Assembly: GCF_002865645.1 (NCBI RefSeq)
Contig: NW_020194638.1
Span: forward strand, 1,853,974-1,917,973
Direction of reading: 5' to 3'
DNA length: 64,000 bases
Source of the DNA: Hyaloscypha bicolor E
Taxonomy: Eukaryota > Ascomycota > Leotiomycetes > Helotiales > Hyaloscyphaceae
The position numbers were made by a program, and so were the translations under genes. Under the pieces are notes generated by a model, which searched no databases, was not told where the DNA came from, and saw only the letters and a program-made list of their open reading frames with translations. Shown here piece by piece: positions 23,301-36,011 of this stretch (position 1 is the stretch's first letter; each line of letters starts with the position of its first letter).

Positions 23301-24972
23301 ATATCCGGAAGCTTTAGTAAAAAATAATAATTTTATTATAAAGAAATTTAATATTTTATAAATTAGATATAAAATCATATTATAATTAATATAATTTATT
23401 AATTAATAATTAAATAGTTTCAAATATTGTTTTTTCCGGAAATTTAGCTATTATAAAAGCTAATATAATAATATTTCACTTATCTAAATTTTAATATTTA
23501 AATTTAGAGCCTTTAAAAAAGCTATAAATATTAATATAAGCTTTTTTATATATATATTAAAAGAAATAGTTATTATAGAAATAGTTTTAAGCTAGTTTCT
23601 TTAGTATAATAAGAAAAGCTTATATTAGTATCTTTTATAAAAGCTTTATATATTAGTAAATATTAAGGAAAATAGTAAGTTTATAATTAAAATTATTATT
23701 AGATCTATTATACTTTTATTCTTTAGTATAGATTTTAGTAATTTCCTTAATAAGTTTTATAATTAAAGAAAATTAGAAATTATTCGAATATAGTTATAAT
23801 AGTAATAATAATAGAAATATATTATTTATTTCTAAAGCTTCTATATTAATATATAAATCTAATAGAAATATAGAATATAATAATAAAAGAAGTAGTAAAA
23901 AAAATAATAGTATAGAAATATTAAAAATAATAAATTCTAGATATTTATTCTTTATAAGAATAATAAAGCCTAATAGAATTAGTTCTTTAATAAAATCTAA
24001 TCTAGTTATTAATATATTCTTATTTAATTATATATATTATTTATTTTCTTTTATAATAATATATAAAATATTTATAATAATATTAATATTACTATTCTAT
24101 TATATAAATATATTACTATATTAAAAAGTCTTATATAAATATAGTATTTCCGGGAATTCAAATTTATTAAAGTTTTTTTAATAAATAAAGTTCTTAAAAT
24201 TATATTTAAATAGCTTCTAAAAATTATTATTAATTATTTTATAAAAAATATATTAAAATAGCTTAATATCTAAGAACTTAATTATTTTATCTATTTTAGT
24301 AAAGTTTAAATTAATCTTATATTTCTATTTTCTTATTAATTTCTTGAAATTATTATTATTTATAAAATAATTAAATTAGATAAATCTAATAAAGGAATTA
24401 TTTACTATAATATATTCTGCTATTATATATTTTATAAGCTTATATCTAGTTTAAAATATAGTAATTTATAAGAAGAATAGATTTATAAAAAGGAGAATAG
24501 TTTATAGAAAGTATTATATTTAAAATAAAAATTTCGTCTATAATAAGAAATTTAGAAAGTAAAATTTAAGAAATAAAATATTAAGATTTCGGGAGAATTT
24601 AATAATTCTAAAGCTTAAGAATTTCAGGAATTTAAAAGAAAATAGTTTTTAAAAGAGTTTTATAGAAATTAAATAGAAATGAAATAGAATAATTAAATAG
24701 CTAATTATTTTAGTATTTAGTAAGATTAAGTATTCTTTTTACTTATATAATCGAATTATAAATAATAAAACTAATAGATATTTTCTTCTTTAATATAATA
24801 TAATTAAATCTTAATAAGATTAAGTATTTTTCTTATTTATATAACTGAATTATAAATAATAGAATTAATAGTTATTTTTTCTTTAATTATAATAATAGCT
24901 TTATTTCTAAATTACTAAATTTTAGGCAAGTATAGCTTAATTCTTTCTGATTTATATATATAAACTAATTAG

Positions 24973-25232
24973 TATTAGTTTATTAGAAATATATAATATT
25001 ATTATATAATTATAAAATACTATTTATATAAGTTAATAAAGTTATTTTTTAGAAATAGGAATTATAATATTATAATATTAATATATAATTCCTAAATCTA
25101 TTAAGCTTAATAGAAACTAGTTACTAGTTAAATTACTAATATAATATAAGGTTATATAATTATTACTTATATCTTATTATTTCTAGTTATTTTTATATTA
25201 TATAATTATTAATAATTATAGCTATACTAATA
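24973..25232 (-). repeat. LTR of Copia B (5' LTR in element orientation)
   Basis: 260 bp, followed by TSD ATAAC at 25233-25237. Direct repeat of 12401-12659. Confidence 0.88.
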
Positions 25233-25237
25233 ATAAC

Positions 25238-26224
25238 TAAAAAATAAAAATAAATTTATATAATTTAATTATATTATTAGTATTTCTTAATAATAACTAG
25301 AAAAGTAATTTAATAAAAAATATTAAAAAGATATTAATTAATAAAATTCTATTATAAGCTATTTCTAGAAATCTATTATTTTTAAATAGTTTTTTTCTTT
25401 TTAAACTAATTAAAAAGAATTATAGAAAAAGAGCTTTTATAATTTAATTAAAATATAATATTTAAATAAAATCCAGAGAAATAAAAAGAGATTCTTAATA
25501 AAAAGCAAATATTAGATTTATTTATTTTTATTTTTATAATATTTAATTATATAACTAAAAAAGAAAATATTATTATTAATTAAATTTCTATTTATAAAAT
25601 TAATAAAAAATTTAAAACTCGGAAAAAAGAAACTATTTCTGGTTTAGAGAATTAATAATTAGAAAAAATAGAACTTTAGTAGCTTTAGAAAATATTATTT
25701 CTAGAATTTAAGAAATATATTTTTATTTTTTCTAAAAAGAAATCTAATATTTTTTCTTTTTATAAATTATATAATTATAAGATTTAAATTAAAAAACTAA
25801 AAAAAACTAAGAATATTAAATACTAATTTCTCTAATAATAGTTTATTTAAAAGCTTCTAGGAATTAAGTATTTTTTAGAAAATAATTTAATTAAGAACTT
25901 TATTAAAACTAATTAAGCTTTTTTTATTTTATTAGTTCTATTTATAAAAAAAAGTAAATAGAAGTTTATATTTTTATATTAATTTCTATTATTTAAATAA
26001 TATTAATTTCTTTTATTTATTAATAAAACTTTAAATTAATTATTTAAAGCTAAGATTTATATTAAATTAAATATTTATTAAGCCTTTTATTATATAATTA
26101 TAAATTCAGACTTTTAAAAGCTAATAATATTTCGTATTTATTATAAAATATATAAATATAAATTTTTTTTTAAAAAAAACCCTTTATAAATAGCCCGGCT
26201 ATATATTAATATTATATAAATAAT
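25238..26224 (+). mobile_element. Gypsy C, continued: reverse transcriptase start
   Basis: Continues the frame interrupted at 12400. The translation resembles the approach to Gypsy RT and its first blocks: RSLYFYINFYYLNNI corresponds to the family's SLRFxVDYRxLN, and YNSPAIYQYYINN near 26190-26225 to the GLxNAPATFQ block. The element breaks off at the 5' LTR of Copia E. Its remaining RT, integrase and right LTR are not found after E, so part of C was lost. Confidence 0.5.
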
Positions 26225-26507
26225 TATTAATATAGCTATTTTTTCGAAAGTTATATATATAATTATAAGACCCGAAATACGAGATATAAGTAATAAAATA
26301 TAAAATATAAAATATAATTATATAATTTCATATTTTATAAATAACTTAATTAGTAAACTAAATCTTATTAAATTTAGTAAATTTAGAATTATATATTAAT
26401 ATTATAATTTGTAATTTCTATTTCTAAATAATAATAACTTTACTAATTTTATATAAATAATATTTTATATTTATATAATAATACTATATATTACTAGTAA
26501 ACTAATA
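26225..26507 (+). repeat. 5' LTR of Copia E
   Basis: 283 bp, starting TATTAATATAGC and ending AAACTAATA. Homologous to the Copia A LTR. Confidence 0.8.
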
Positions 26508-26987
26508 CTAATTAGTTTATATATATAAATTAGAAAATATTTTAGATTAGTTTTAAAAGTATTTAGTAACCTAAAATAAATCTAGTCTATTTTATATTAA
26601 AGAAGGGAATTATTTATTAACTTTATAAAAGTATTTATTAATTTATTAAAAAAAATACCTAGCTTTTATTAATTAATTAATTATTTAACTTCTATTATTT
26701 TTAAATCTAATTTCTTTTAGCCCTAAAATTATTTTCTTAGAAATTATTTTTTCTATTTATATAATATTTATATTTATAAGATTCTTTTTCTAAAATATAT
26801 ATCTTATATATATTTTTAAAGCTTTTTAATTATAAACTTCGATTTTTTTATTAAATTAAATCTTTTAAGCTTTAGATTCTCCGGGAATTATAATATTTTA
26901 TTTCCTAAATTTCTTATTATAAATAAAATATTTAAAAGCGAAATATTTATTTTAATATTTAAATATCTAAATATTATAAGATATTTA

Positions 26988-27245
26988 TTAGTAAATTATA
27001 AAACTATAATATTAAATTTAATATAAAACTAATTTCTATTTCTTTTATAAGGTCTAGAGAAGCCTTTTCTAAATAGGAAACCCTAATAATATATATATAA
27101 TTAGTAATTTATAAGTCTAATATTTATAATATAAATAATAGTTAGTTATAATATTAAAGGGCTATTAATTTTTCTAATTAATACCTATAATATCCGAGAT
27201 TTATTATATGCCTTTAAATTCTATATAATTCTATATATATTATAA
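26988..27245 (-). repeat. LTR of Gypsy D, left copy
   Basis: 258 bp, starting TTAGTAAATTATAAAAC; direct repeat of 34530-34787. End points are taken from the limits of similarity. Confidence 0.8.
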
Positions 27246-28420
27246 TTATATTTCTTTTCTAGAATCTTATTTCTAAGATCTATTAATTTATTCTAGTAAA
27301 ATATTTAATTAATTAATTATTTAATTAAGGTAAACTTCTAATATCTTAGGAAATAGTTTTATTAATATAATCTAGATAATATATATAAAAATCGTCTAAT
27401 TAGATTAGGGCTAAATAAAAATTAAAAAAAAGAATAATTATATTCTAAATATAGAAACTAGCTAGTAATTATAATTTTATTTAAGATTTAAGTATTCTAA
27501 TTAGCTTAATTCAAAATACTAAAATATTATTCTATAAAATTAATATTATTTATTAGATCTTATATTAAAATAATCTAAATAGCTATATAAAAAGAATTTA
27601 ATAAAATATTTATATAAGAAACTTATATAAATATTTCTAAGATTCTGGAAATTATTTATAAGCTTCTAAAAATATATATTAATTAGTTATACTAATTTTT
27701 AATTAGAACTAATATAAAAACTAATAATTAATTCAAGTAGTTTTCTATTTCTATAAAAGAACCTTTTTATATTATTATATATTTTTTTCTTTTCTAATAA
27801 TTATATATATAATAACTTTTTCTATTATTATTTTTTAGTTTCTTTTTTAAGTTTTTTTAAATTTTTTTTAATTAATTCTATAATATTTTCTTTTGGCTTT
27901 ATTATTTACTAATATAATTATAAATATAAATATAATTTTATAGCCTTCTTTTTTATTATTAATATATACTTGAAATATTTCAAGTATTTATTTATTAATT
28001 TATTTATTTTATATATTATAATATCTAGTAAAAAGAATTATAATTATTATAATAAAGATTCTAAATCTTATATATTAGTAAATTCTTTAGCTTTAATATT
28101 TATTAAAGCTAATATAATTTCAGATTTCTTATTACTAATTAGAGGCTTATTAGTTCTAGAAAGATATTATTATAACTTTTAAGAAATTTCTTAAAAAATA
28201 TCCTAAATAATATTATACTAATATAAATAATACTATTAATTAGGTTTTCGAAAATTAGAAAGAGACTAATAAGCTTTAAAATTCTTTTTTTCGTTTTAAT
28301 AAAATAAATAATAGTACTATTTAGATTAGTATTTTAAAAATAAGTTTTTTCTAATATATTTAGATATTTACTAATTTCTTAAAAGAATATTATAAAGTTT
28401 ATTTTTAAGATATTAATTTT
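27246..28420. other. Non-coding or unrecognisable 3' part of Gypsy D
   Basis: AT-rich, with many stops. The plus ORF at 27970-28182 is antisense to D and shows no known domain; it is a chance ORF. Nothing else is visible before the 12-bp repeat. Confidence 0.5.
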
Positions 28421-28504
28421 ATTACCGAGATTATTACCGAGATTATTACCGAGATTATTACCGAGATTATTACCGAGATTATTACTGAGATTATTACCGA
28501 GATT
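28421..28504. repeat. 12-bp tandem repeat, seven copies, in Gypsy D
   Basis: Unit ATTACCGAGATT. Copy 6 has ACTGAG for ACCGAG, a single C to T. Twelve bases keep frame; on the minus strand it could read as a repeated four-residue motif. Confidence 0.95.
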
Positions 28505-28819
28505 TTTAAATAGTTTATTACTAGTATTTTAAATACTAATAATATAATATTTATAGTTATTTAGAACCTGATTTTAGAAGTTCGGGCCTTTTATAAGATA
28601 TATATAATAGTTTTAAGTTCCTTATTTACTTCTCTTAATATTCTTAATACTAATATTATTATAATATACTATATTTTATTAAAAAATAAGCGGATTCCGG
28701 AAAGTAATACTTGATTTTTTATTAAATTCTAAATAAAGCTAGTATTTAGTATTCTTATTTTAAGAATTAGAAATTAGAGTTTATTTATTTAAGATATTTA
28801 TAACTAGTTTACTTATAAT

Positions 28820-28921
28820 AAATCTTTCTTAATTCTAAATCTTTCTTAATTCTAAATCTTTCTTAATTCTAAATCTTTCTTAATTCTAAATCTTTCTTAA
28901 TTCTAAATCTTTCTTAATTCT
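28820..28921. repeat. 17-bp tandem repeat, six copies, in Gypsy D
   Basis: Unit AAATCTTTCTTAATTCT repeated six times exactly, then a broken copy. Seventeen bases shift the frame, so the array is not coding. Confidence 0.95.
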
Positions 28922-29199
28922 AAATCATTTTCTAATAATTTGAATATAATTCTTATAAGCCTTAATAAAATTCTAGAAACCCTTTATAAATAAAAAAAAC
29001 CCTAGAGAAAAAGTATTTCTATTACTATTTCGAGTTTTTTCTTAGCTATCTAGGTTTTCTTTTTCTTTTAAATAATCTTTTTTTAATAGTTTAGAATTCT
29101 TTTTAATTTTAAGAAATTATTAAAAAGTAGTTTTAGATTCTAAATTATAGTTTTAATTATATAATTTTAGAAGTTTCTTGAAATTTTTAAGATTAGAAA

Positions 29200-32100
29200 A
29201 AGTAAATAACTAGGTATTATAATTTTAGGCTAGACTTTTTATTTAATTAAATACTATTACTTTTTACTTCTATTATTTTATTAGTAATTAATAATAGCTT
29301 CTATTTCCTATTTTTATTTTTTATTATATATTTTTTAAAAAGAGAAATATAAAAAGTTAAATATAAATAATTATATATATTTAATAGTTTTAACTTATAT
29401 ACCGAATTATTAATATATTTAAGAATTCTAAATAAATCTATAAATTTTAGCTTAAGCTTTCCTATTTCAAATTTAATATTTCTTATTAATAATATTATTT
29501 AGGCTTTTTTAGAATAATATTTAGCTGACTAGTATTTATTATAATGGGTTTCTCGGTTATTTTATATATAATATTATAAATTCTTAAACTTTCTTTATTT
29601 TATTTTAAAAGTTTCTAGTTTTTTATATATAGCTAATATCTTTTTTAGGATTTTATTTTTAGGATTTTATAAAAGTTAAAAATAATATTTATAATATATA
29701 TAGAAAGATATATTTTATAAAATCTAATATTTGAATTATTATATATAAATTTTATAAAAAATAATTTCTTAAACTAGTTATTTTTTTAGGTATTATAATA
29801 ATATTTCAAATAGTATTTTAGGGTCTAGTTTTATCTTTTTATTTAATTATTTATTTGAGAATAATAAATTATATTTAAATACTATTTATATATTAAATAG
29901 AAATAGAAAGTAAACTAGAATTAATTAATAAATATTATTTCTTAATTAGAAATAATTTTATTAGGGAAATTAAAAATCAAGAAAATATATTTTTATATAA
30001 TTTTAATAAGCTCTAGAGAATTAATTATCTTATAATATATAATATATCTTACTATTTTAGAATACTAGTTAATAATTATAAGAATTATATTAAAATTAGG
30101 CCTTTTTATTAGATTCTTATATAATAATAAACCTATAATAAAATTTATAGAAATCTTATTTTAGAATTTCTCAGGCTATAATAAACTATTAAATAAACTA
30201 TATAATAAATGCTTTTTGGCCTTAATTCTCTAGTAAATATTATATTCTTAATAAAACTTATAAATATTTTCTTTTATATTTTCTTAATACTAGAATTATT
30301 TAAAGTTTTCGAAAGTTTTCTCTATTTTATAATATTTAGCTATTAGATTATTATAATAAGGTTTTATAACTTTTTAATATAAGGCGGGATTATTAAATAT
30401 AATAATTCTTAAATAATACCTAAATAGGCTCGAATTATTTTTCTAGATTTCTTTTACTAAGCCTTTATTTTAAAATATTCTAATATTAAAAATTCTTTTT
30501 CTCAGCTATTTAAATAATATCTAGAAGAGATTTAAATAGAGAAACTAATATTATAATTCTTTTAGTAATTATATATATTTATATAAAGGAAATTAGATAT
30601 TTATAATTATTTAATTTAAAAACTTAAAAAACTAAAAAGTTTTTAATTCTATTAAGTAATATAATTATAAATATCCTTATTATTTTAGCTATAATAATAA
30701 AGCCTTTAAAATATCTTTCTATATCTTGCTTTTTAACTAATTTTATAATTAAGGAATTTATAAAATAATTTATTTATTTGTTTTATAATAAATATTTCTT
30801 TTTAGTTATTATAAATATAGTAAATATTAAATAATATTTATTTTAAAGAAGAAATCCTTTAAATTATAATTATAAAAGCTTTTTTTAGCTTTTTTTAAAA
30901 AATTAAAAGCCAAGTTATATTAATAGAACTTTTTTTATAATTAGGTATTTTACTAGATTTGTTTATTAAATTTAAGATATCTTTATAATAAATAATATTA
31001 AAATTATATATTATAAGATATATTATCTAATAAATTTAATAACTTTCTAGATATTTTATTTCTATAAAGTATTAGAAGTTATTATAGTTTATAATAACCT
31101 TAATTATAAATCTGAATTTTTTAAAATATTAATACTAATATTTAAAGGCTTTAATAATTATAAATAGCTTTCTATTATAAGTATTATAGTTATATTTAAT
31201 TCCGGAAAGTTTCCGGAACTAAAATACTATTAAATACTAGTATTTTTTTAAATTATTACTAGAATTAATTTATTATAAAATAGTATTAGTAATTATGAAT
31301 TTTAATATATTAATTTTAATATAAATCTTTTTAAAAAGATTAAAATAAACTAGAATAGATATTATAATAAAAGCTTTTAGCTACTTTATTTATTTATATA
31401 AAGAAATCGGATTTCTGGCTCTTTTCTATTTTTTTTAAAAGATTTATTAAGCCTATAATTATTTAAAAGTAATAATAAATAAATCTATAGTAAAAATTAA
31501 TAAATCCAAAAAATACTTGAATATTATAGAATAATTCTAATTCTAGCTATTTAATAATATTATAAACTCGTTTAGGATTTATATAAATATCTTTTATTTT
31601 AATAAAAAAGTCTAAGAATTCGATTTCCTTAATACTAAACTTATATTTACTAAATTTATAAAATAGGTTATTTTTATATAGCCTAGTAAGTATTTAGTAA
31701 ATATAATTATAGTATTTATTTTTATTTTAGGAATAAATAAGAATATTATTTAAATAAATAATTATAAAATAATTTAGAAATTTTATAAATATAATATTAA
31801 TATATATTTGAAATATAGCTAGTATATTAGCTAGCCTAAAAGGTATTATAAAATATTTAAAATAGCTATAATAAGTCCTAAAAGCCGTTTTATACTTATA
31901 TTTTTTATAAATTCTTATCTAATTATATATATTTTTAAGATTTAATTTTATAAAAGTCTTAGTTTCTTGAAACTAGTTAAGGGTTTTATTAATAAAAAGA
32001 AATAGATACTAATTCTTAATTATAACTTAATTAAGTTTATAATAATTAATATAAAAATATAGCTCTTTATCTTTCTTAAAAATAAAAAGAATAAATACTT

Positions 32101-34400
32101 TTATTAGGCTTTTATTAGATTTTATCTAATATTTATAAAATATATTCTATAAATATAAATATAATACTTTTAGTTAGATTTCTAATAAATTATATAAAGA
32201 TTTATATAGAATTATATTATTTATATTAATAGAGTATTTAATACTATTAAAATTAGGAAATTCCAAAGCTTTATTAAAATTAAAAACTTCTAAGAAATTT
32301 TTATATTTATTATTTCAGAAATAAATAAATATTTTTAAGGCCTCTTTTCGGAAAATATTAATTTACTATATTAAAAACTTCTATTTAGTATTACTAGAAC
32401 TATATAATAAAATAGAGATTTAGTAACTATTATAAATATATAAAGCCTATTATCTAAAATAATTATATTTACTTTTAGTTAAAAATAAAACTTAAAATAC
32501 TAGCTTAAAATACTAATTAAGCTCTTTACTAAATTCTTTTAATATTAGAATTTTAATATTATTAGATTATATAGATATATATATATTTATTATTTCTTAA
32601 TATAGTTTATATATTATATAAGAGTTATTTTATAAAATTTTATACTAAAAATAAGACTATAAGAACTAATATTCTTATATTTATAAAACTAGAGCTTAAA
32701 AGAATATATTTTATTATAATTATTTATAATAAATACTTTAAAATTATAGGCTTAATAGATTATAAATTTATTTCTATAAAAGATTATAAATTCTTAATTA
32801 TATTTAGCTAAAATAATTAAGCTCCGGCTTTAAATTTAATTATTATTAAGGAAATTATAATCTAATCTAATATTATTGAATTTATTATATATTTTTAAGA
32901 TATCTATTTCTAGCTATATTAATCTTATTTAAATAGTTATATAAAATAATATATCTTTTTTATTATAGCTAAAATTATTAATATTTAAGATTTGGTTTTT
33001 TTCTTCTTTATTTTTTAAAAGAGTTTTCTCTAGAATATTTCTTTATAATAATAGCATTAATTTATTTCTATAAATACTTTAATTCTTTTATAGTTTTGGC
33101 CTTATTAGAGTTTTATTAAGTTTATTTAATATACTTGAAATATTTTATATTTCCTAAAAAATATTCTCTTATTTATAAGTCTAATAAACTATATCTGAAA
33201 TAGAACTAGTATTTTATTAAGGCTTTAAAGAAGCTAAAGTATTACCTGAAAATTTCTTATATAATTTTCGGAACTTTTTCTTTCTTTTTTAATAGCCTTA
33301 TAAATTAGAATTTACTAAATTAGAATTCTTAGAAATAGAGTTATCTTTACTAGATTCTTCTGTCTTTACTTTCTTTAATTTAAAATAAATAATATATTTT
33401 GCTTTTTAAGCTTTTTTAAGCTATTCGGAAATAAATATTATCTTTTTTCCTAAAAAAAAAAATATATAAGTATTTAATAAGTCTTATAATTAAATAAAGT
33501 AATATTAAGAGTTCGAATCCGGTTTCTTTTAGAATATAAATTCTAGTTAATTTTAAGACTAATTATTTAAATATATAATTTAATAACTATTTTACTATTT
33601 TTCTAATAAAAATCTCGAAGTTTCTTAAAAGTATTTTACTAATAGATTTAAAGTACTTAAAATATATTAGCTAAATAAGCCTTAAATTACTTCTAATAAA
33701 CTTTATATAATAGTAGGCTTTATTTTATTATAGTTTTTTTTAAATATTATAAGGTTTATTTCTAAAAATATTTATAATAAAATTAATTCTAGAAAAGTAT
33801 TTATTATAAGTTCAAAATTAGGTTCTAAAAACTACTTTCTAGAAAAATATAAATATTTTCTATTTCTTAAAAAACCTTTTATAATATAAGTTAAATATTT
33901 GAATCTTAAAAAACTTCTTTTAGTTTAAATATATCTTTAGAATATTATATAATAGCTTCTAATAAATAGTATTAAGATTATTTTTAAAGCTTATTATATT
34001 AGGAAAGAAAATAAATTTTATTTCTATTTTAGGAAGTTTTCTAATAGAAATTACTAAAGAAAATAAAATAGATTTATAAATAGAATTTTTATAAAATATA
34101 ATAAATTATAAGATATTTCTAAGAATATTCTTATATTATTCTAGTTATAGAATATATTAGTTAATTATATTTACTAATTCTTATTTTTATTAGAATACTT
34201 TAATTTTAATATATAAGTTCTATTTTATAATTTAGATAATAGTAATTCAGATATTAATTTTAGTATTTTAATTATTACCGGACTTATTTCTATTATTATT
34301 ATTAGCTTTTAAAGGCTCCTAAAGAGTTTTATTAAAAGTATTAGATAAGTCTTTACTATTATTTATATTAGAATTAATCTAGTTAATTTCTTTTATAGAA
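29200..34400 (-). pseudogene. Gypsy D gag-pol remnant
   Basis: The minus strand can be read as gag, protease, RT, RNase H and integrase with many stops. The RT palm motif YLNNILIYS lies at about 31735-31765 and the preceding KYKTAFRT block at about 31900. Downstream of the integrase, at about 29220-29170, QYLVYF-like wording hints at a chromodomain, too eroded to be sure. The polyprotein normally copies RNA to cDNA and integrates it; this copy cannot. Confidence 0.7.
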
Positions 34401-34529
34401 ATAGCTTTAGTAAAAGATTATATATTTTATAGATTTCGAAATATAATTTCTTATTAAATTACTTTCTTTAAAGATAAAGAGATTAGTTTATAAGATATTT
34501 ATTAGTAAGTAATAAAATAATAGAATAAA

Positions 34530-34787
34530 TTAGTAAATTATAAAACTATAATATTAAATTTAGTATAGAACTAATTTTTATTTCTTTTATAAGGTTTAGA
34601 AAAGCCTTTTCTAAATAAAAGGCCCCGATAATATATATATAATTAATAATTTATAAGCCTAATATTTATAATATAAATAGTAATTAATTATAATATTAAA
34701 GAGCTATTAATTTCTCTAATTAATACTTATAATATCTAAGATTTATTATATATTCTTAAGTTATATATAATTCTATATATATTATAA
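34530..34787 (-). repeat. LTR of Gypsy D, right copy
   Basis: 258 bp; direct repeat of 26988-27245, the 5' LTR in element orientation. Confidence 0.8.
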
Positions 34788-35703
34788 ATATTTTTATTAT
34801 TAAACTCTTTTTATAAATTTATTATAAACTATTTTACTTTTAAATTCCTTTTATTATAAATTAATATATATATTAGGAAAAACCTAAATTTAATTTAGTA
34901 TAAATACTAATAAGAAAAATAAACTAATTAAAAAATTAAAAAATAATATTAATCTAATAATTATAATAAAAAATAACTTTTAGAAATATTTAATTATTAA
35001 AATATATTAGTATATCTTATATAAAAAGAATAATAATAATTTATAAAATCTATTTTAGAATAATTTTAAGAACTTTAATATTATAATATTTAATTAAATT
35101 AATTATATATTATTATAAAATCTTTAAGCCTAATTTTAATATAATAGTATTTATATTAAATAGAATTATAAAAGCTTTATTATTATATAATTCCTTATTA
35201 ATCTTATTTAAAATAAAATAAAAGCATATAAAATAAAACTAATATTATTAATAATAATCTAATTAGATTAGTTTTTTTTTAGAAATCTATTATATTAGTT
35301 TATTTTATTTTAGATAAAACTAGATATAAGGAAACCAGATATTTTTAGTTAAAAAATTAAACTATTTATTACTATTATTATTATTATTAAACCCGAATTT
35401 CTATTAGTTAATATCTATTATTATAGCTAGAAAGCTTATTAGAGAAATATAAAAATATAATAGAATTAATAATAGTTTTAATTATAAACTTTTTTTTTAA
35501 TATTTACTAATATATAAAGCTTCTAAAAAAGATACTAATAAAAGCTTTTTTTATTATATTAAAGAAACTAGTATGAAACTACTTTTATAATAATTAGCTC
35601 TCGAGTTATATATATAAAAAAGCTTATATAAATATTTATAGCTTTTTTAAAAACCTTAGTTTTTATTATTAAAATATAAATAAATAAATAATTATTATCT
35701 TAG
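34788..35703 (+). mobile_element. Copia E, gag segment between D and F
   Basis: Collinear with Copia A at about 14910-15900, strongly RIP-eroded. Ends in CTTAG, the TSD of F. Confidence 0.8.
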
Positions 35704-36011
35704 TATTAGTATAGCTATTTCTTTGGGAGTCACATATATAGTTACGGGATACGGGATACGGGATATAAGTAATAAGATATAGGTAATAAGATATGAGATA
35801 TAAGATATAGGATATGGGATATAGTTATATAACCTCGCATTTTATTAGTAACTTGACTAGTAGACTAGATTTCTTTAGGCTTAGTAAATTTAGGAATTAT
35901 ATATTAATATTATAATACTATAATTCTTACCTCTAAACTTCTTTACTAACTATATATAAATAGTATTTCACGACTTATATAATAATACCATATATTACTA
36001 GTAAACTAATA
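35704..36011 (+). repeat. 5' LTR of Copia F
   Basis: 308 bp with an expanded GGGATA/AAGATAT array; a partial copy of it (from base 35814) recurs at 38531. Confidence 0.9.

Larger units (their letters stand above)
12401..25232 (-). mobile_element. Copia-type LTR retrotransposon B (minus), split by Copia A
   Basis: Flanked by the 5-bp TSD ATAAC at 12396-12400 and 25233-25237. LTRs are 12401-12659 and 24973-25232, both starting TATTAGTTTACTAG or TATTAGTTTATTAG and ending TACTAATA (TG...CA converted to TA...TA by RIP). Without Copia A and its duplicated 5 bp the element is about 6.4 kb, the same as A, and the interior matches A in reverse complement throughout, so both belong to one family. The coding frame (gag-protease-integrase-RT-RNase H, right to left) is full of stops. 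B lies inside Gypsy C. Confidence 0.88.
26988..34787 (-). mobile_element. Gypsy-type LTR retrotransposon D (minus)
   Basis: Bounded by 258-bp direct repeats (26988-27245 and 34530-34787), 7.8 kb in total, inserted in the leader/gag start of Copia E. Coding remnants run right to left: gag at about 34400-33200, protease near 32900-32600, RT at about 32200-31500, RNase H at about 31300-30900, integrase at about 30800-29200. The RT contains IPFRLANILAIFQ and YLNNILIYS, i.e. the YxDD box as YLNN. Near 29500-29290 the integrase C-terminal block is readable as GKLKLKFIDLFRIL. RT before integrase defines Gypsy (Metaviridae). Termini fit TG...CA only poorly and no clear TSD was found. Confidence 0.82.

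Noticed and set aside
27970..28182. 70-codon plus ORF rich in Ile, Tyr and Asn
   Set aside because: Antisense to Gypsy D, composition is that of AT-rich DNA, no domain.
10408..28921. CRISPR-like arrays from short tandem repeats
   Set aside because: Repeats are contiguous without spacers and the genome is eukaryotic.
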